From Agapetus fuscipes (Eukaryota > Arthropoda > Insecta > Trichoptera > Glossosomatidae), in the NCBI GenBank assembly GCA_951799405.1, contig OX637343.1:14548524-14612523 (forward strand): 64,000 nucleotides of DNA, read 5' to 3'. The notes under the pieces are model-generated. The model did not search any database, was not told where the DNA came from, and saw only the letters and a list, made by a program, of their open reading frames with translations. A program made the translations under genes and the position numbers. Numbering within the stretch: the first letter of the stretch is position 1; the number at the start of each line of letters is the position of its first letter. Shown one piece after another: positions 21,451-31,468 of this stretch.

Positions 21451-22156
21451 TGGGGTAAAAAATCTTAAATCTGAGTAGGTACACAAAATTTAATAAACAC
21501 CTCCATTGACTCTAGAAACAGTGAAAAATTGTACAAAAATATGAAAATATTCTCCGAATTTTAACTGGATATTTTAAAAATAAATGTTAAGCATTTTGAG
21601 CTAATTTTTTTGACATTTGACAGAAGTGCGACTGTTTAAATTGCGAAATTTGGTTTGCAAATTCACCTGACTGTCATTTGTCAATTGGAAAAAAACGTTA
21701 TATTAATGTATTGACATTTGATGACACAAAAAACGATATTATGACTCTAGATGGTTTCGTTTTGTTTTAATGTCGTGTCATTTTAATTTTAAAGACCAGT
21801 TGACACAAATTTAGTGTCGTCATCGGCACAAACCAGATTTTACAATCAATAAGAATTTTCGCAAGAAATTAACGTACGTACTTATTTAAAATTCTAATGT
21901 AGGCGTGAAATGTGAAAGGCACTTGGCTTTAGTATTCCCTCGTATTCACTAATCCTACTAACACTTCCCTTAGTAAGATTGGTGAATACGGGACTGATTT
22001 TTGAATCATAGAAAAATAATTTAACTGGACGATCAATGATTTTTCAACGTTTTTTGGTTGTTATTCAATTAAATAACACTTTTTTAAATTTCAAAACACT
22101 GTTATATTTCACAAATCTATAATATATTTAAAAATTATCAATTTTTTTTAAATATT
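21451..22156. other. Unannotated, small inverted repeat at 21938-21995
   Basis: cgtattcactaatcctac faces gtaagattggtgaatacg. It could be a short MITE; no second copy was noticed. Confidence 0.4.
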
Positions 22157-22164
22157 TTAAATAA

Positions 22165-22200
22165 TACAAACGTTTTCGACCAATTGGTCATCTTCAGGTA
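22165..22200 (-). ncRNA. Hammerhead-like motif, Penelope-type end
   Basis: On the minus strand: stem I TAC/GTA, core CTGAAGA, stem II GACC-AATT-GGTC, GAAA, stem III AACGTT, then U. Stems I and II differ from the other copies but keep pairing. Confidence 0.5.
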
Positions 22201-22449
22201 GTCAAATTTTTTAACGTATTTTTATGATATTAAACTACGGCCCTATGGGTGTCTAGGGCCTTTGAAGAGTTACCTACGCATTGTCCTATCCGTGAAAATA
22301 GTATGTTTTTTGATTCAGTCTTTGATTTCTCTCTTTTGATTCAATCACTTTTTGGTACATATCTTTCTTTTAGAATCATTTCATCTTTCTGCATTGCCAT
22401 TTCTATCGAATATTACCAATCATCTACAATATAAAATATAACATAGATA

Positions 22450-22556
22450 TAAACATTTAAGATTCATATAAACCGAATCAGAAGCAAAGACGACAGGGGT
22501 GACATTACCAAAGTGAACATTGTTAAATAGTACGAGTGAGCCTCATATCAACTCGT
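22450..22556 (-). repeat. rep-A, degraded
   Basis: Retains acaggggtgacatt and gtgagcctcatatcaac. Confidence 0.55.
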
Positions 22557-22689
22557 TAAAAAAAAAAATATATACTTACATTTAACTTTATAAAACAAAC
22601 AATAAATGAGAAAAAATATTTAAAATACAGTATAACAATTAAAATGAAGATTATCTTTTCAAATCCTTTGATCAGGGTGTTTCCTTCAT

Positions 22690-22870
22690 GTTTCTATGAT
22701 GATAATGAGTTGATGATTTATTTATAGCGCCGTTTCGTGGTGTAGCTGCAAATGATGCCAGAATTTTTCATATGGTCCTCTAGCTCTCTCACACGATGAG
22801 GCTGGTAGTTCCAGGCCAGAGGACCAGTAACTGCAAATGCACACTCTCCAAACCTTGTGTTAACTCTTCC
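22690..22870 (-). mobile_element. Non-LTR 3' end (family Q)
   Basis: Reverse complement of the 60720-60900 segment: a GERAFAVAGPLAWNYQP-like tail, then the UTR (catttgcagctacaccac, gaaacggcgctataaat). Frame broken. Confidence 0.65.
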
Positions 22871-22946
22871 TACCAGTATATATTCCATGTCCATGTATAT
22901 ATTGTTATTTTTATTCTTTGATTTAAAAAATGTAATTTGTCATGTA

Positions 22947-23209
22947 TGTTCCTTGACTTATAGGTTGTTATGCGGCTGACCACCCATAATATAAAAATTG
23001 GTTCACTTTGCCAATGTCACCCCTGTTTCAGGGAAGGACGGCAAGAGTTGCAAGGCTTATGTTCATTTGAGATTGGGTTTTTATATTGTAGGTCCACATG
23101 CGGCATGTGTTAGCGCGAAATTATACATATCTGCTTGTGGGAATGCATTTAGTATGAATCTTAAATGATATATATCTTTGCAGCTTAGATTAGATTAGAT
23201 TAGATTAGA
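22947..23209 (+). repeat. rep-A copy
   Basis: Full length, with a clear (GATTA)n tail of five units. Confidence 0.9.
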
Positions 23210-23261
23210 CCGGTTCTTCAATCCGTGCTTTGTCTCCGGTTGTCGTTGCCCATCATATGGA

Positions 23262-23538
23262 TAATAATAATAATATTAGGATGATTTATTTGCTGAGCGC
23301 TGTTTTTGTGTGTGTCACATCTCAAGAGCCCGCTGCGAGCTTGGTTGTCGCTGTAGAAAGCGCCAATTCTCAAGCAATACCCAGTTGTTGTAAGGTTGGA
23401 TGGACCTTTCAGTGACCGGTCTTTGGTAAAGGTTTATGAATTTTTCAACACAGTGAAGAGCACATTTGCCGGGATTCGAATCTACAACCTTCCATTGACG
23501 AGTCCGAAGTGTTGCCACTGGAGTACGGGCCGGTTCAA
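23262..23538 (-). repeat. SINE-B, internally deleted
   Basis: The (ATT)n tail is at the left. The body jumps from gagcacattt directly to the B-box region, deleting about 35 bp. Confidence 0.8.
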
Positions 23539-24024
23539 GAAATTCATAAAATAAGGATAGGTTCATTATCCTTCGGAAGCGATTTTTCCTTCAGGATAAG
23601 AGCCCATTGTATCCTGGCTTGTTATTACTACCATCTTTTTATGTCCAATTCATTCTTAATTTCACTTATCTGATAAAGAACAAATTTCGGTTTTGCGTTT
23701 CATGTAAACATGTCACAAAAAGTTGTTGACGTTATTTAAATGATGGATCGCTGCAGATATGTTATTGTATTGACTTCACACGAAGATCAAATGTTCAGAT
23801 ATGATTCTGATTCGATCTATCATGTAGGATAGCACTCGCACAATCACTGACCGGTGAATTTCATGATTGATTTACCCCAAAAGACGTAGAACATTCCAGT
23901 ATGTATTGATTTTTTTTGTGATAAAAATGCTATACAAGATGAGATATTTTTTTTAATTCTGAATGAGTGATCACTGCTAAAAACAGTGCACAAACGGGAT
24001 TAAAAAAAATATAAACTTGTATCT
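23539..24024. other. Unannotated
   Basis: Nothing recognised. Confidence 0.45.
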
Positions 24025-24320
24025 ATTTATTTTTTTGAGCTCTATTTTTGCGTGAATCACGCCTTATGATCAATCAAGCCTTCTGTGATTTTGACTGTCG
24101 CTGTAGAAAGCGTCAATTACGTAAGCAAAACCCGGTTGCTATAAGGCTGGATGGACCTTTTAGTGACCGGTCTTTTGGTAAAGATTTTATGAATTTTTCA
24201 ACCCAGCGAAGGGCAAATTTGAAAATATAAATGGTATATTTTTTGTGCTCCGCCGGGATTCGAACCCACAACCTTCCATTCACGAGTCCGAAGCGCAAAC
24301 CACTGGACTACGGACCGGAA
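24025..24320 (-). repeat. SINE-B copy
   Basis: Good head (gggttcgaatcccggcggag on the minus strand). The region near the tail is diverged. Confidence 0.8.
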
Positions 24321-24379
24321 AGGTAGATACTTTACTCATTTCGCTATCATTTACTGTCCGTGCTATCTTGCGACTAGAA

Positions 24380-24475
24380 TTTTGATCTCCTATATATAGG
24401 GTACCAGTGGGACCTTTCTTGCACTCTCTGGATTATTCTACCACCAGAAAATTATATGCACACAGAATCACTCCC
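24380..24475 (+). repeat. J repeat fragment
   Basis: Shares tatatagggtacc, tcttgca and ggattattc with the central part of J. Confidence 0.4.
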
Positions 24476-24589
24476 AATTCCAGACGGTTCCGTCTCACGT
24501 GTATACTCACTCATGTGCGTAGTCACTTTGATTTCATAGTCTGTCATACGATGTGTGCTTGTATAAGCGCATGTAAACTGAACCTCATG

Positions 24590-24885
24590 GTGTTCAAGGA
24601 ATGGCTCCGGAGTACTTGCGGGAACTAGTGCACCCAAAGGATTACAGGAGAGAGAACTGGCAGAGAGGGACTCCAAAACGTTGGTGAGCGAGCTAACCAG
24701 GAGATTAACCACTGTGTTCGGCAATCGTGCGTTTGCTGTTGCGGGTCCCTCTTCGTGGAACAAGCTGCCACTGAAGTTCGAGCATCGAAATCCAGGGAAA
24801 ATCTCAAAACATCCCTCAAGACACACTATTTCGCAGCGATAGCATAGAATAAGCGCCCTTGGAGAGACAATCTTCACGAAACGGC
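24590..24885 (+). mobile_element. Non-LTR 3' end (family Q), frameshifted
   Basis: One frame reads GMAPEYLRELVHPKDYRREN to a stop. Another continues LTTVFGNRAFAVAGPSSWNK. Together they are the RT-polyprotein tail typical of CR1/L2-like elements, split by a frameshift. Confidence 0.7.
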
Positions 24886-24887
24886 GC

Positions 24888-24990
24888 TATATCTGGATGA
24901 AATAAAAGAAGTATGCAAGGACCGAAAGAAATAGCGGTTGATCTGTAATGCTGGCAGTTAAAGCTGAGGCTTTAAAAAAAAAAAAAAAAA
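24888..24990 (+). mobile_element. Non-LTR 3' UTR (family P)
   Basis: ggatgaaataaaagaagtat, ggaccgaaagaaatagcgg and ttgatctgtaatgctgg match the P 3' ends at 4322 and 56600. Ends in an A-run. Confidence 0.55.
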
Positions 24991-25069
24991 ATTTTAAATG
25001 TTGTATGTTTTGTAGGTGTTAATTTTTTACTCTTAGTGTTTATTTGTTTTAAATATTTGAATGTATTTA

Positions 25070-25300
25070 ATTGCCACCCATACTGTAAAAAATGGTTCAC
25101 TTTGCCAATGTCACCCCTGTTTCAGGGAAGGTCGGCAAGAGTTGCAGGGCTTATGTTCATTTGAGATTGGGTTTTGTATATCGTAGGTCCACATGCGGCA
25201 TGTGTGAGCGCGAAGTTATGCGTGTCTGCTTGTGGGAATGCATTCAAGATGAATCTCAAATGAGACATATCTTTGCAGCTTAGATTTAGATTTAGATCAT
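25070..25300 (+). repeat. rep-A, 5' truncated
   Basis: Begins inside GCCACCCATACTG and ends with an (AGATTT)n tail variant. The truncation at the 5' end fits target-primed insertion. Confidence 0.85.
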
Positions 25301-25302
25301 AC

Positions 25303-25530
25303 TTATTTCAAGTCCGCGACAATATATTGCTTTGAGCGCTGGTCCAAACGTGAAATGGTTGTCATATCAGCCCAATTGTAGAGCAGAGTACGATTCACTT
25401 TATAAATAGAATCACGTAGTATTTGCAGTACTAGTGGCGGCTCATCCGGGGCCACAAAAACAAAGCAATATGGTCCCGTGACGCGTACGTGGGACGTCAA
25501 TTGTTGTGTGAACGAATAAGGTGATCATAA
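25303..25530 (-). other. Open frame of 70-75 codons, unrecognised
   Basis: The minus-strand frame contains HVRVTGPYCFVFVAPDEPP then VLQILRDSIYKVNRTLLYNW. It reads like real protein (few rare residues, hydrophobic periodicity) but matches no family I know. It could be a decayed transposon ORF or a stray exon. Confidence 0.25.
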
Positions 25531-25605
25531 CATGGCAAATGACGGGCTCATCTCCTGAACAAGGACGTGCGACCGCGACCCAAATCATGAGAGGAAAATA
25601 AACGT

Positions 25606-25680
25606 CATCTAATCTAATCTAATCTTAGTTGCAAAGGTATGTAACGTGGGGGTTCGCATTACATGCATTCTCACAAGCAC
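25606..25680 (-). repeat. rep-A tail fragment
   Basis: The tail and first 60 bp of the 3' part, broken at the SINE-C junction. Confidence 0.65.
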
Positions 25681-25689
25681 CGTGGTATG

Positions 25690-25855
25690 TTTTCCTCTTG
25701 AAGAAATTAGACTATGCCTCTTCTGGGAGCAGGAAAATCCACAAAAAGGAGAGTCTGCCCTCTGAGCCGTGAAAATAAATAGATTTCAATCGAGAAAACT
25801 TGGCAAGAAGTTGCTTTAAATGTGCAGCTTGGTTGCGGTGCGGTAGAAACAAGAA
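25690..25855 (+). repeat. SINE-C 3' part, diverged
   Basis: tctgggagcaggaaaatcc, aaataaatagatttcaa and ggcaagaagttgctttaaat follow the SINE-C order. Confidence 0.6.
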
Positions 25856-25869
25856 AGCCATCTACGAGT

Positions 25870-25945
25870 ATAATCTAACATTAAATGCATTACCATAAGC
25901 AGACACGTATAAATTCGCGCTAGCACATGCTGCATGTGAAAAATT
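25870..25945 (-). repeat. rep-A fragment
   Basis: Contains attaaatgcattaccataag and ctagcacatgctgcatgtg. The left part may be the continuation of the 25606-25680 fragment. Confidence 0.55.
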
Positions 25946-26057
25946 AATTTGATATTAATTAAACCGCACTAGGTATTTTATTGTTATTTATTATTGTTAT
26001 TAGTTTATTGTTTAATCAGATTAAGAATGTTTTAGTGTATTTAGTATCCAGTCAAAC

Positions 26058-26305
26058 AATCTAATCTAATCTAAGTTGCAAAGATATGTTACTTTGGAGA
26101 TTCACATTACATGCATTCTCACAACCAGACACGTACAAGTTCGCGCTTGCACATGCCCCATGTGAACCTACAACATAAAAACCAAATCTCAAATGGACAT
26201 ACACCCTGCAACTCTTGCTGTCCTTCCCTGAAACAGGGGTGCCATTGGTAAAGTGAACCATTTTTACAGCATGGGTGGTCAGCCGCATACCAACCTATAA
26301 ATCAA
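26058..26305 (-). repeat. rep-A copy
   Basis: Complete. Belongs to the subfamily with CATGCATTCTCACAACC and caacataaaaaccaaatc, shared with 27886, 29217, 39736 and 49629. Confidence 0.9.
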
Positions 26306-27339
26306 CAATAATCTTGTTAAATAAATAAATCGCAGTTACAAAAAATCAAAACAATATGAATACATATTCGTTGATATTTTGGTATGTTTTTCATAATACA
26401 CTTATCTATTGTCTAGCTCTGATAAAAATGTTATGAAGCGCTGCACCGTGTTTTGGTACTAAAGGAACAAAATATTTACTTTATATAATTATTGTTCGTA
26501 TGAGGTTTTGGATAAATCTTTAATCTTGGTATAATATAGTTCAGATGTCACAGATGACTATTTATCAGCATACCATTTGTCACTGAGCATTTTAAACTAC
26601 TTAATTAAATAAATAAAAAAAACAGTATTTCCATATTTACTCACAAACTATTGACGTTGTTACAAAAAATAGCCTATAGGATGATAAACAATGTATTATT
26701 CTGTAAAATAAAGAAGAAAAATATTTCCAAATATAGCTGTACGAAAAAAGTGTGAAAAACGAGTTTTTTTAAAATATTGTTGTGTTTTTAGGGTTAAAAA
26801 ATCTTTAAATGAACAAAAATGGTCTTTTTTCATGGATATTTATTTTACACTTAAATTTATTTAACAATTTATGTCTATTTTTTTTTATACTTTAAAATTC
26901 TTGAGCGACTCACATTTATTTCACAGATGGTTCACTTACACTGTCATTCTTGTTCACAATCAGAGCGACGTATCTCGACTGCATCACCTGCAGGCGACTT
27001 GCGCCTTATATACTCCTAAAGACAGTAGTCTCTAGAGGCCAATTTGCTAGAACTCTCTCGAACGCTCCAAAAGCTTCGAGTAGGTACATAGTGATTATGA
27101 TTTCTAGTTACTTCGAGTACATAATTTAGATGATTTCTTTAACCTTGGTACCTATAATAATTATTCCAACTATACTACACGGCTATACTCCACCTACCTA
27201 CCTACGTAATATTTATAGCACTTGTCATTTACATAACAATATTTTTTTTTGGCGACAATTCTTAAGTTGTATTTTTTTTAAACATTAAAAAATTTAGATA
27301 AAAAAAAGTTAATAAACACGCTTGATTTTTTATTACTGT
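26306..27339. other. AT-rich stretch, nothing recognised
   Basis: No repeat family or coding frame was seen. Confidence 0.5.
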
Positions 27340-27420
27340 CACTGTTTTGCTAAGACCATAAATTGTAAGAAACGAAAACTGCAGATTTAGGATATAAACT
27401 AATTCTTAATATTAATTTTC
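27340..27420 (-). repeat. MITE-H fragment
   Basis: Internal piece (ctgttttgctaagaccata, gtaagaaacgaaaactgcag) in reverse. Confidence 0.5.
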
Positions 27421-27618
27421 TTTGGTATATTTTCCGTAGACCATTAAGGACTCACCGCACACTGGAGATACATAGGTACAATTGAATTCTCCGTGTGGAA
27501 TTGCATGGCTATCGGCCATGCATGTGGTATCACTCCACTGACCTTGCCGGCTGTGAATAATAATTCTTATTGTAACTTTGTACTCGGAGCCATTTGATGG
27601 GCTAAGAAAGCAATCCTG

Positions 27619-28140
27619 ACTATTCGACCGGTCCGTAGTCCAGTGGCAACACACTTCGGACTCGTAAATGGAAGGTTGTGGATTCGAATCCCGGCGGAGC
27701 ACACAAATATACCATTTATATATCCAAATGTGCTCTTCGCTGGGTTGAAAAATTCATAAACCTTTGCCAAAGACCGGTCACTGAAAGGTCCATCCAACCT
27801 TGCAACAACTGGGTCTTGTTTGAGAATTGGCGCTTCCTACAGCGTCGACCAAGCTCTTAGAGGGCTTTTGAGGTGTGATACACACTTCACTTTGCCAATG
27901 TCACCCCTGTCTCAGGGAAGGACGGCAAGAGTTGCAGGGTGTATGTCCATTTGAGATTTGGTTTTTATGTTGTAGGTTCACATGAGGCATGTGCAAGCGC
28001 GAACTTGTACGTGTCTGGTTGTGAGAATGCATGTAATGTGAATCTCCAATGTAACATATCTTTGCAACTTAGATTAGATTAGATTAGAGATTAGATACAC
28101 ACAAAAACAGCGCTCACCAAGTATTATTAATCCTTTGAGA
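27619..28140 (+). repeat. SINE-B interrupted by rep-A
   Basis: Full head (accggtccgtagtccagtgg, gattcgaatcccggcggag) and body to gatacacac, then rep-A, then gatacacac again and the rest of SINE-B (aaaaacagcgctcacc). Confidence 0.9.
27886..28093 (+). repeat. rep-A, 5' truncated, with 9-bp target duplication
   Basis: Starts abruptly at ttcactttgccaatg and ends in (GATTA)n. GATACACAC flanks it exactly (27877-27885 and 28094-28102), and in uninterrupted SINE-B this site occurs once. 5' truncation, a simple-repeat tail and a target duplication together show insertion by target-primed reverse transcription. Confidence 0.95.
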
Positions 28141-28998
28141 ATGAGGAATGCGCTAACCCACTCATCATACAAAAATCCAAATTCAGTCTATCGGTAACCT
28201 TCCAACTGTCAACATGTGTGTTACCTCATTGTAAAAAATCCATATAAATGCCAAACTGGATATTTTCTAAACGTACCAACAAAAGAAACCATTTTTTTTA
28301 TAAAATGTGGAATAATATTTCATAAAATTTACTTTTCATTTGTCGAAATATTTTGCTCACAAAAGTGACAGCCATTTATAGAACTAATGATGTTCAAGTA
28401 TGTAACGTCTATGCTCGCGGTAATAGATAATAATATATAATATAAATAGGTAATAGATGCAAATCATCCCGTACACAATGTGGTCGGAACATTTTTGAAT
28501 TTATTAGATATTTTCATACTTAAGGACCAAAATTCCATGCAGCTTCAGAAATCAATCAACCGTAAAACTATACTGTGCAAATGCAACTCTACACCGAAAG
28601 TGATAAAATAAATAAATCACAATTTTAATTCAATTGAACCCGCGAACTTCTCTTTCAGTGCATGCGCCGTAGTTCTACTCAGTATATTTATAACATTCGA
28701 GTGTATCCAAGCGTGCATCTCTCCCATATAATAAAATCACTTCGAGCACAATATTACCCGCAATGATAATAATCATCCTATTTGCATTTTAACCTCTATT
28801 ATCTAAGTTGCAAATAGTCGTGTGATCAGAGTCCGTCCGTATACCTAGTATGAAGTTGATCTTGTAGTCCAGTGGTTATTTCTTGAGTCGTGTGCATAAT
28901 AATTATGTTGTTTCAACCATAGTTTGCGCCCTTAAAATTAATTAAAAGGTAAACACGCCGTTTGATTGCGATTCGAATATTGATGGATTTGAAAGAAA
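28141..28998. other. Unannotated
   Basis: Nothing recognised apart from a 13-bp rep-A-tail-like scrap at 28803. Confidence 0.45.
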
Positions 28999-29212
28999 TT
29001 CCTTGACTTATAGGTTGGTGTGAGGCTGACCACACGTACTGTCAAAAATGGTTCACTTTTGACAATGTGAAACCGGTTTCAGCGAAAAACGGCAGGAGTT
29101 GCAAAGTGTATGTTCATTGCTGCAAGCAAATCTAAGGATTAAGACAAAAGAAGCTGAAAAACAGTAATGCTAAAAAGGTTTTTAAAAACATATCCATGCA
29201 AAAAAATGGAAA
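28999..29212 (+). repeat. rep-A variant K, copy 1
   Basis: The 5' half is rep-A-like (ttccttgacttataggttgg, aggctgaccac). After tgttcattg the 3' half is different (ctgcaagcaaatctaagg, aagctgaaaaacagtaatgc) and lacks the (TTAGA)n tail. Confidence 0.7.
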
Positions 29213-29216
29213 TGTT

Positions 29217-29466
29217 CTAATCTAATCTAAGTTGCAAAGATATGTTACATTGGAGATTCACATGACATGCATTTTCACAGCCAGACATGTACAAGATCGC
29301 GCTTGCACATGCCGCACGTGAACCAACAACATAAAAGCCAAATCTCAAATGGACATACACCCTGCAACTCTTGCCGTCCTCCCCTGAAACAGGGGTGACA
29401 TTGGCAAAGTGAAACACTTTCTACAGCATGGGTGGTCAGCCGCATACCAACCTATAAGTCAAGGAA
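29217..29466 (-). repeat. rep-A copy between the two K copies
   Basis: Complete minus-strand copy with its tail touching K copy 1. Confidence 0.9.
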
Positions 29467-29481
29467 CAAATACAACTAATA

Positions 29482-29675
29482 ACAGGCTGACCATCCATTA
29501 TTTCAAAAATGATTCACTTTTGACAATGTCACCCTGGTTTTAGCGAAAAACGACAAGAGTTGCAAAGCTTATGTTTATTGCTGCAAGCAAATCTTAGGAT
29601 TAAGACAAAAGAAGCTGAAAAACAGTAATGCTAAAAAGATTTTTAAAAACATATCCATGCAAATAAAATGGAAAT
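29482..29675 (+). repeat. rep-A variant K, copy 2
   Basis: The 3' 130 bp are over 90% like copy 1, while the 5' half is more diverged. This fits either an old local duplication or two family members. Confidence 0.7.
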
Positions 29676-29975
29676 ATTTAATTGCTTAAAAGAATAATGC
29701 AGTAAATTGTACATTATCTTGGTTTATTTTTAATTATATTCAAATTGAAAGTAATGCGCAGTAAGTCTACGGTTCAGTGAAATTATCTCAGTTGGACTAT
29801 CGTGCACTGGGTCGACCATTTCCTGCGGCCGTACGATAAAATTATTAGATTATAATTATATTTATAACAGCCACAAACAATCGTTAATCGGTGGAAATAA
29901 ATTTTTGTAAATAATTAAAATGCTTTAATAAGCCTCAGTTTTTTCAACCTTAGCTTAGGAATTGTATACGTACTA
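29676..29975. other. Unannotated
   Basis: AT-rich. Confidence 0.45.
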
Positions 29976-30243
29976 AATCTAATCTCTAATCTAATCTAAT
30001 CTAAGCTGCAAGGATATGTATCATTTAAGATTTATATTCAATGCAGTCCCACAAGCAGATATGTATAATTTTGCGCTAACACATGCCGCATGTGGACCTA
30101 CATTATAAAAACCCATCTCAAATGAACATAAGCTCTGCAACTCTTGCCGTCCTTCCCTGAGACAGGGGTGACTTTGGCAAAATGAACCATTTTTTTCACA
30201 GTATGGGTGGTCAGCCGCATACCAACCTATAAGTCAAGCAACA
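29976..30243 (-). repeat. rep-A copy
   Basis: Complete, with a four-unit tail interrupted by a ctaatctct variant. Confidence 0.9.
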
Positions 30244-30273
30244 AATGACGATGAGAAAATCATGAGAATCGTA

Positions 30274-30464
30274 GTTCACTTTTGACAATGCCAATTTCAA
30301 GGAAAAGTGGCAGAGGTTGAAAGGTGTATGCTCATGTGAGGTTTTGTTTATTCATATGCACACATGCAGAGTGTGTAGGCGCGGACCTACATGTGCCTGG
30401 CTGTGGGCATGTATTTAATATGAGCCTTAAATGTTAACAAATCTTTGCAGCTTAGATTATAGTG
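30274..30464 (+). repeat. rep-A variant, diverged
   Basis: gttcacttttgacaatgcc links it to K in the 5' part, but it keeps the rep-A 3' end (tttgcagcttagattatag). Confidence 0.65.
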
Positions 30465-30570
30465 CGGGTAGATTTTTTCACATATAAAGTCACATATAAT
30501 AACCTTTTAAACAATACACTATGATGATCTAAGTTGTAAAGATATATCGGCATTTAAAGCTCAAACGGGA

Positions 30571-30778
30571 CTATTCTTAGACATTTTAGTCGTCGGTTGA
30601 GCCCACGCTTTGACAAACTTATGATGCATTTGTATGAAGACCTGTCAATCCAAGATGGCCGCAAGTGAACATCTGATTTGTCTTCATACAAATATTACCA
30701 AATTCGGTAGGTAAGAATGACCGTGGTGATGAACTTCCAAGCGTGGGCTCAACCGACGACTAAAATGTCTAAGAATAG
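30571..30778. mobile_element. MITE-E, complete
   Basis: 208 bp. The inverted ends ctattcttagacattttag...ggttgagcccacgctt are about 40 bp. The core (30622-30738) is a MITE-F-like sequence (aagatggccgcaagtgaac, aaattcggtaggtaagaatg). Confidence 0.8.
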
Positions 30779-31468
30779 CCTTGAATGTAGCTAAAATGAG
30801 GCCCGCACATTTAAAAAAAGTAAAAAAAGTCGTATTAAAAACTAGATAGCTTGGGTGGGTCTTGGCTGAACCCAGGATTCTCCTATACTATCGACACTCT
30901 TTTTCTGACTCTCTCGTCTGTCCATCGCCTTTGCTCTCCAGCCACGTCGTATGTCCACCTTTGTTGCATTTGAGTCCACACTGTATTCATCTCATTTGTG
31001 GCCTTAAAATTAGTTAAAAACTAATGAGGCCGCCGAGAAAAAATCTAATTAGAAACATCCGTGCAAAAAACGTTGCGAATCTATTTTGAGGGGAAAACCG
31101 CTGTCTACCTTTTTTATTTACCGCGAAGGATAAACGTTTTTCTGAAAGATACCGTGTTTATATTTAAAAAGTATTATAATGTAACGATTCTATTGGTTTT
31201 GCATCATACTACTGCAAATACATGCTAGACGTCCTTACTCAATAAAAGGAACAAACCCTATACGTTCAGAGTAGATAAACAAAGATTACAAAGTTTATTT
31301 TGTGCACCATATGTATGAAAAAAGTAGCTTCCTAACCTTACGATGTAAGCCAGACAATCTATTTTAGGATCACCGTTCACCTAACTATCTTATCTGTTAT
31401 AGGAAAAAATGTATACGCACCTTTCTCATTTGGATTTTTAGTAATTTTGTATTTTTTGTTTGTTGCAG
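30779..31468. other. Unannotated, intron side of the FAM43 exon
   Basis: Directly precedes the splice acceptor. A pyrimidine-rich run (ttgtattttttgtttgttgcag) ends at 31468. No further exon was seen. Confidence 0.5.

Noticed and set aside
22155..22210. Rho-independent terminator-like hairpin
   Set aside because: Eukaryotic context; the hairpin is stem II of the hammerhead-like motif.
31447..31468. Start of the FAM43 frame at 31447
   Set aside because: The first codon is TTG and the following bases form a pyrimidine tract ending in CAG, so this is the intron end.
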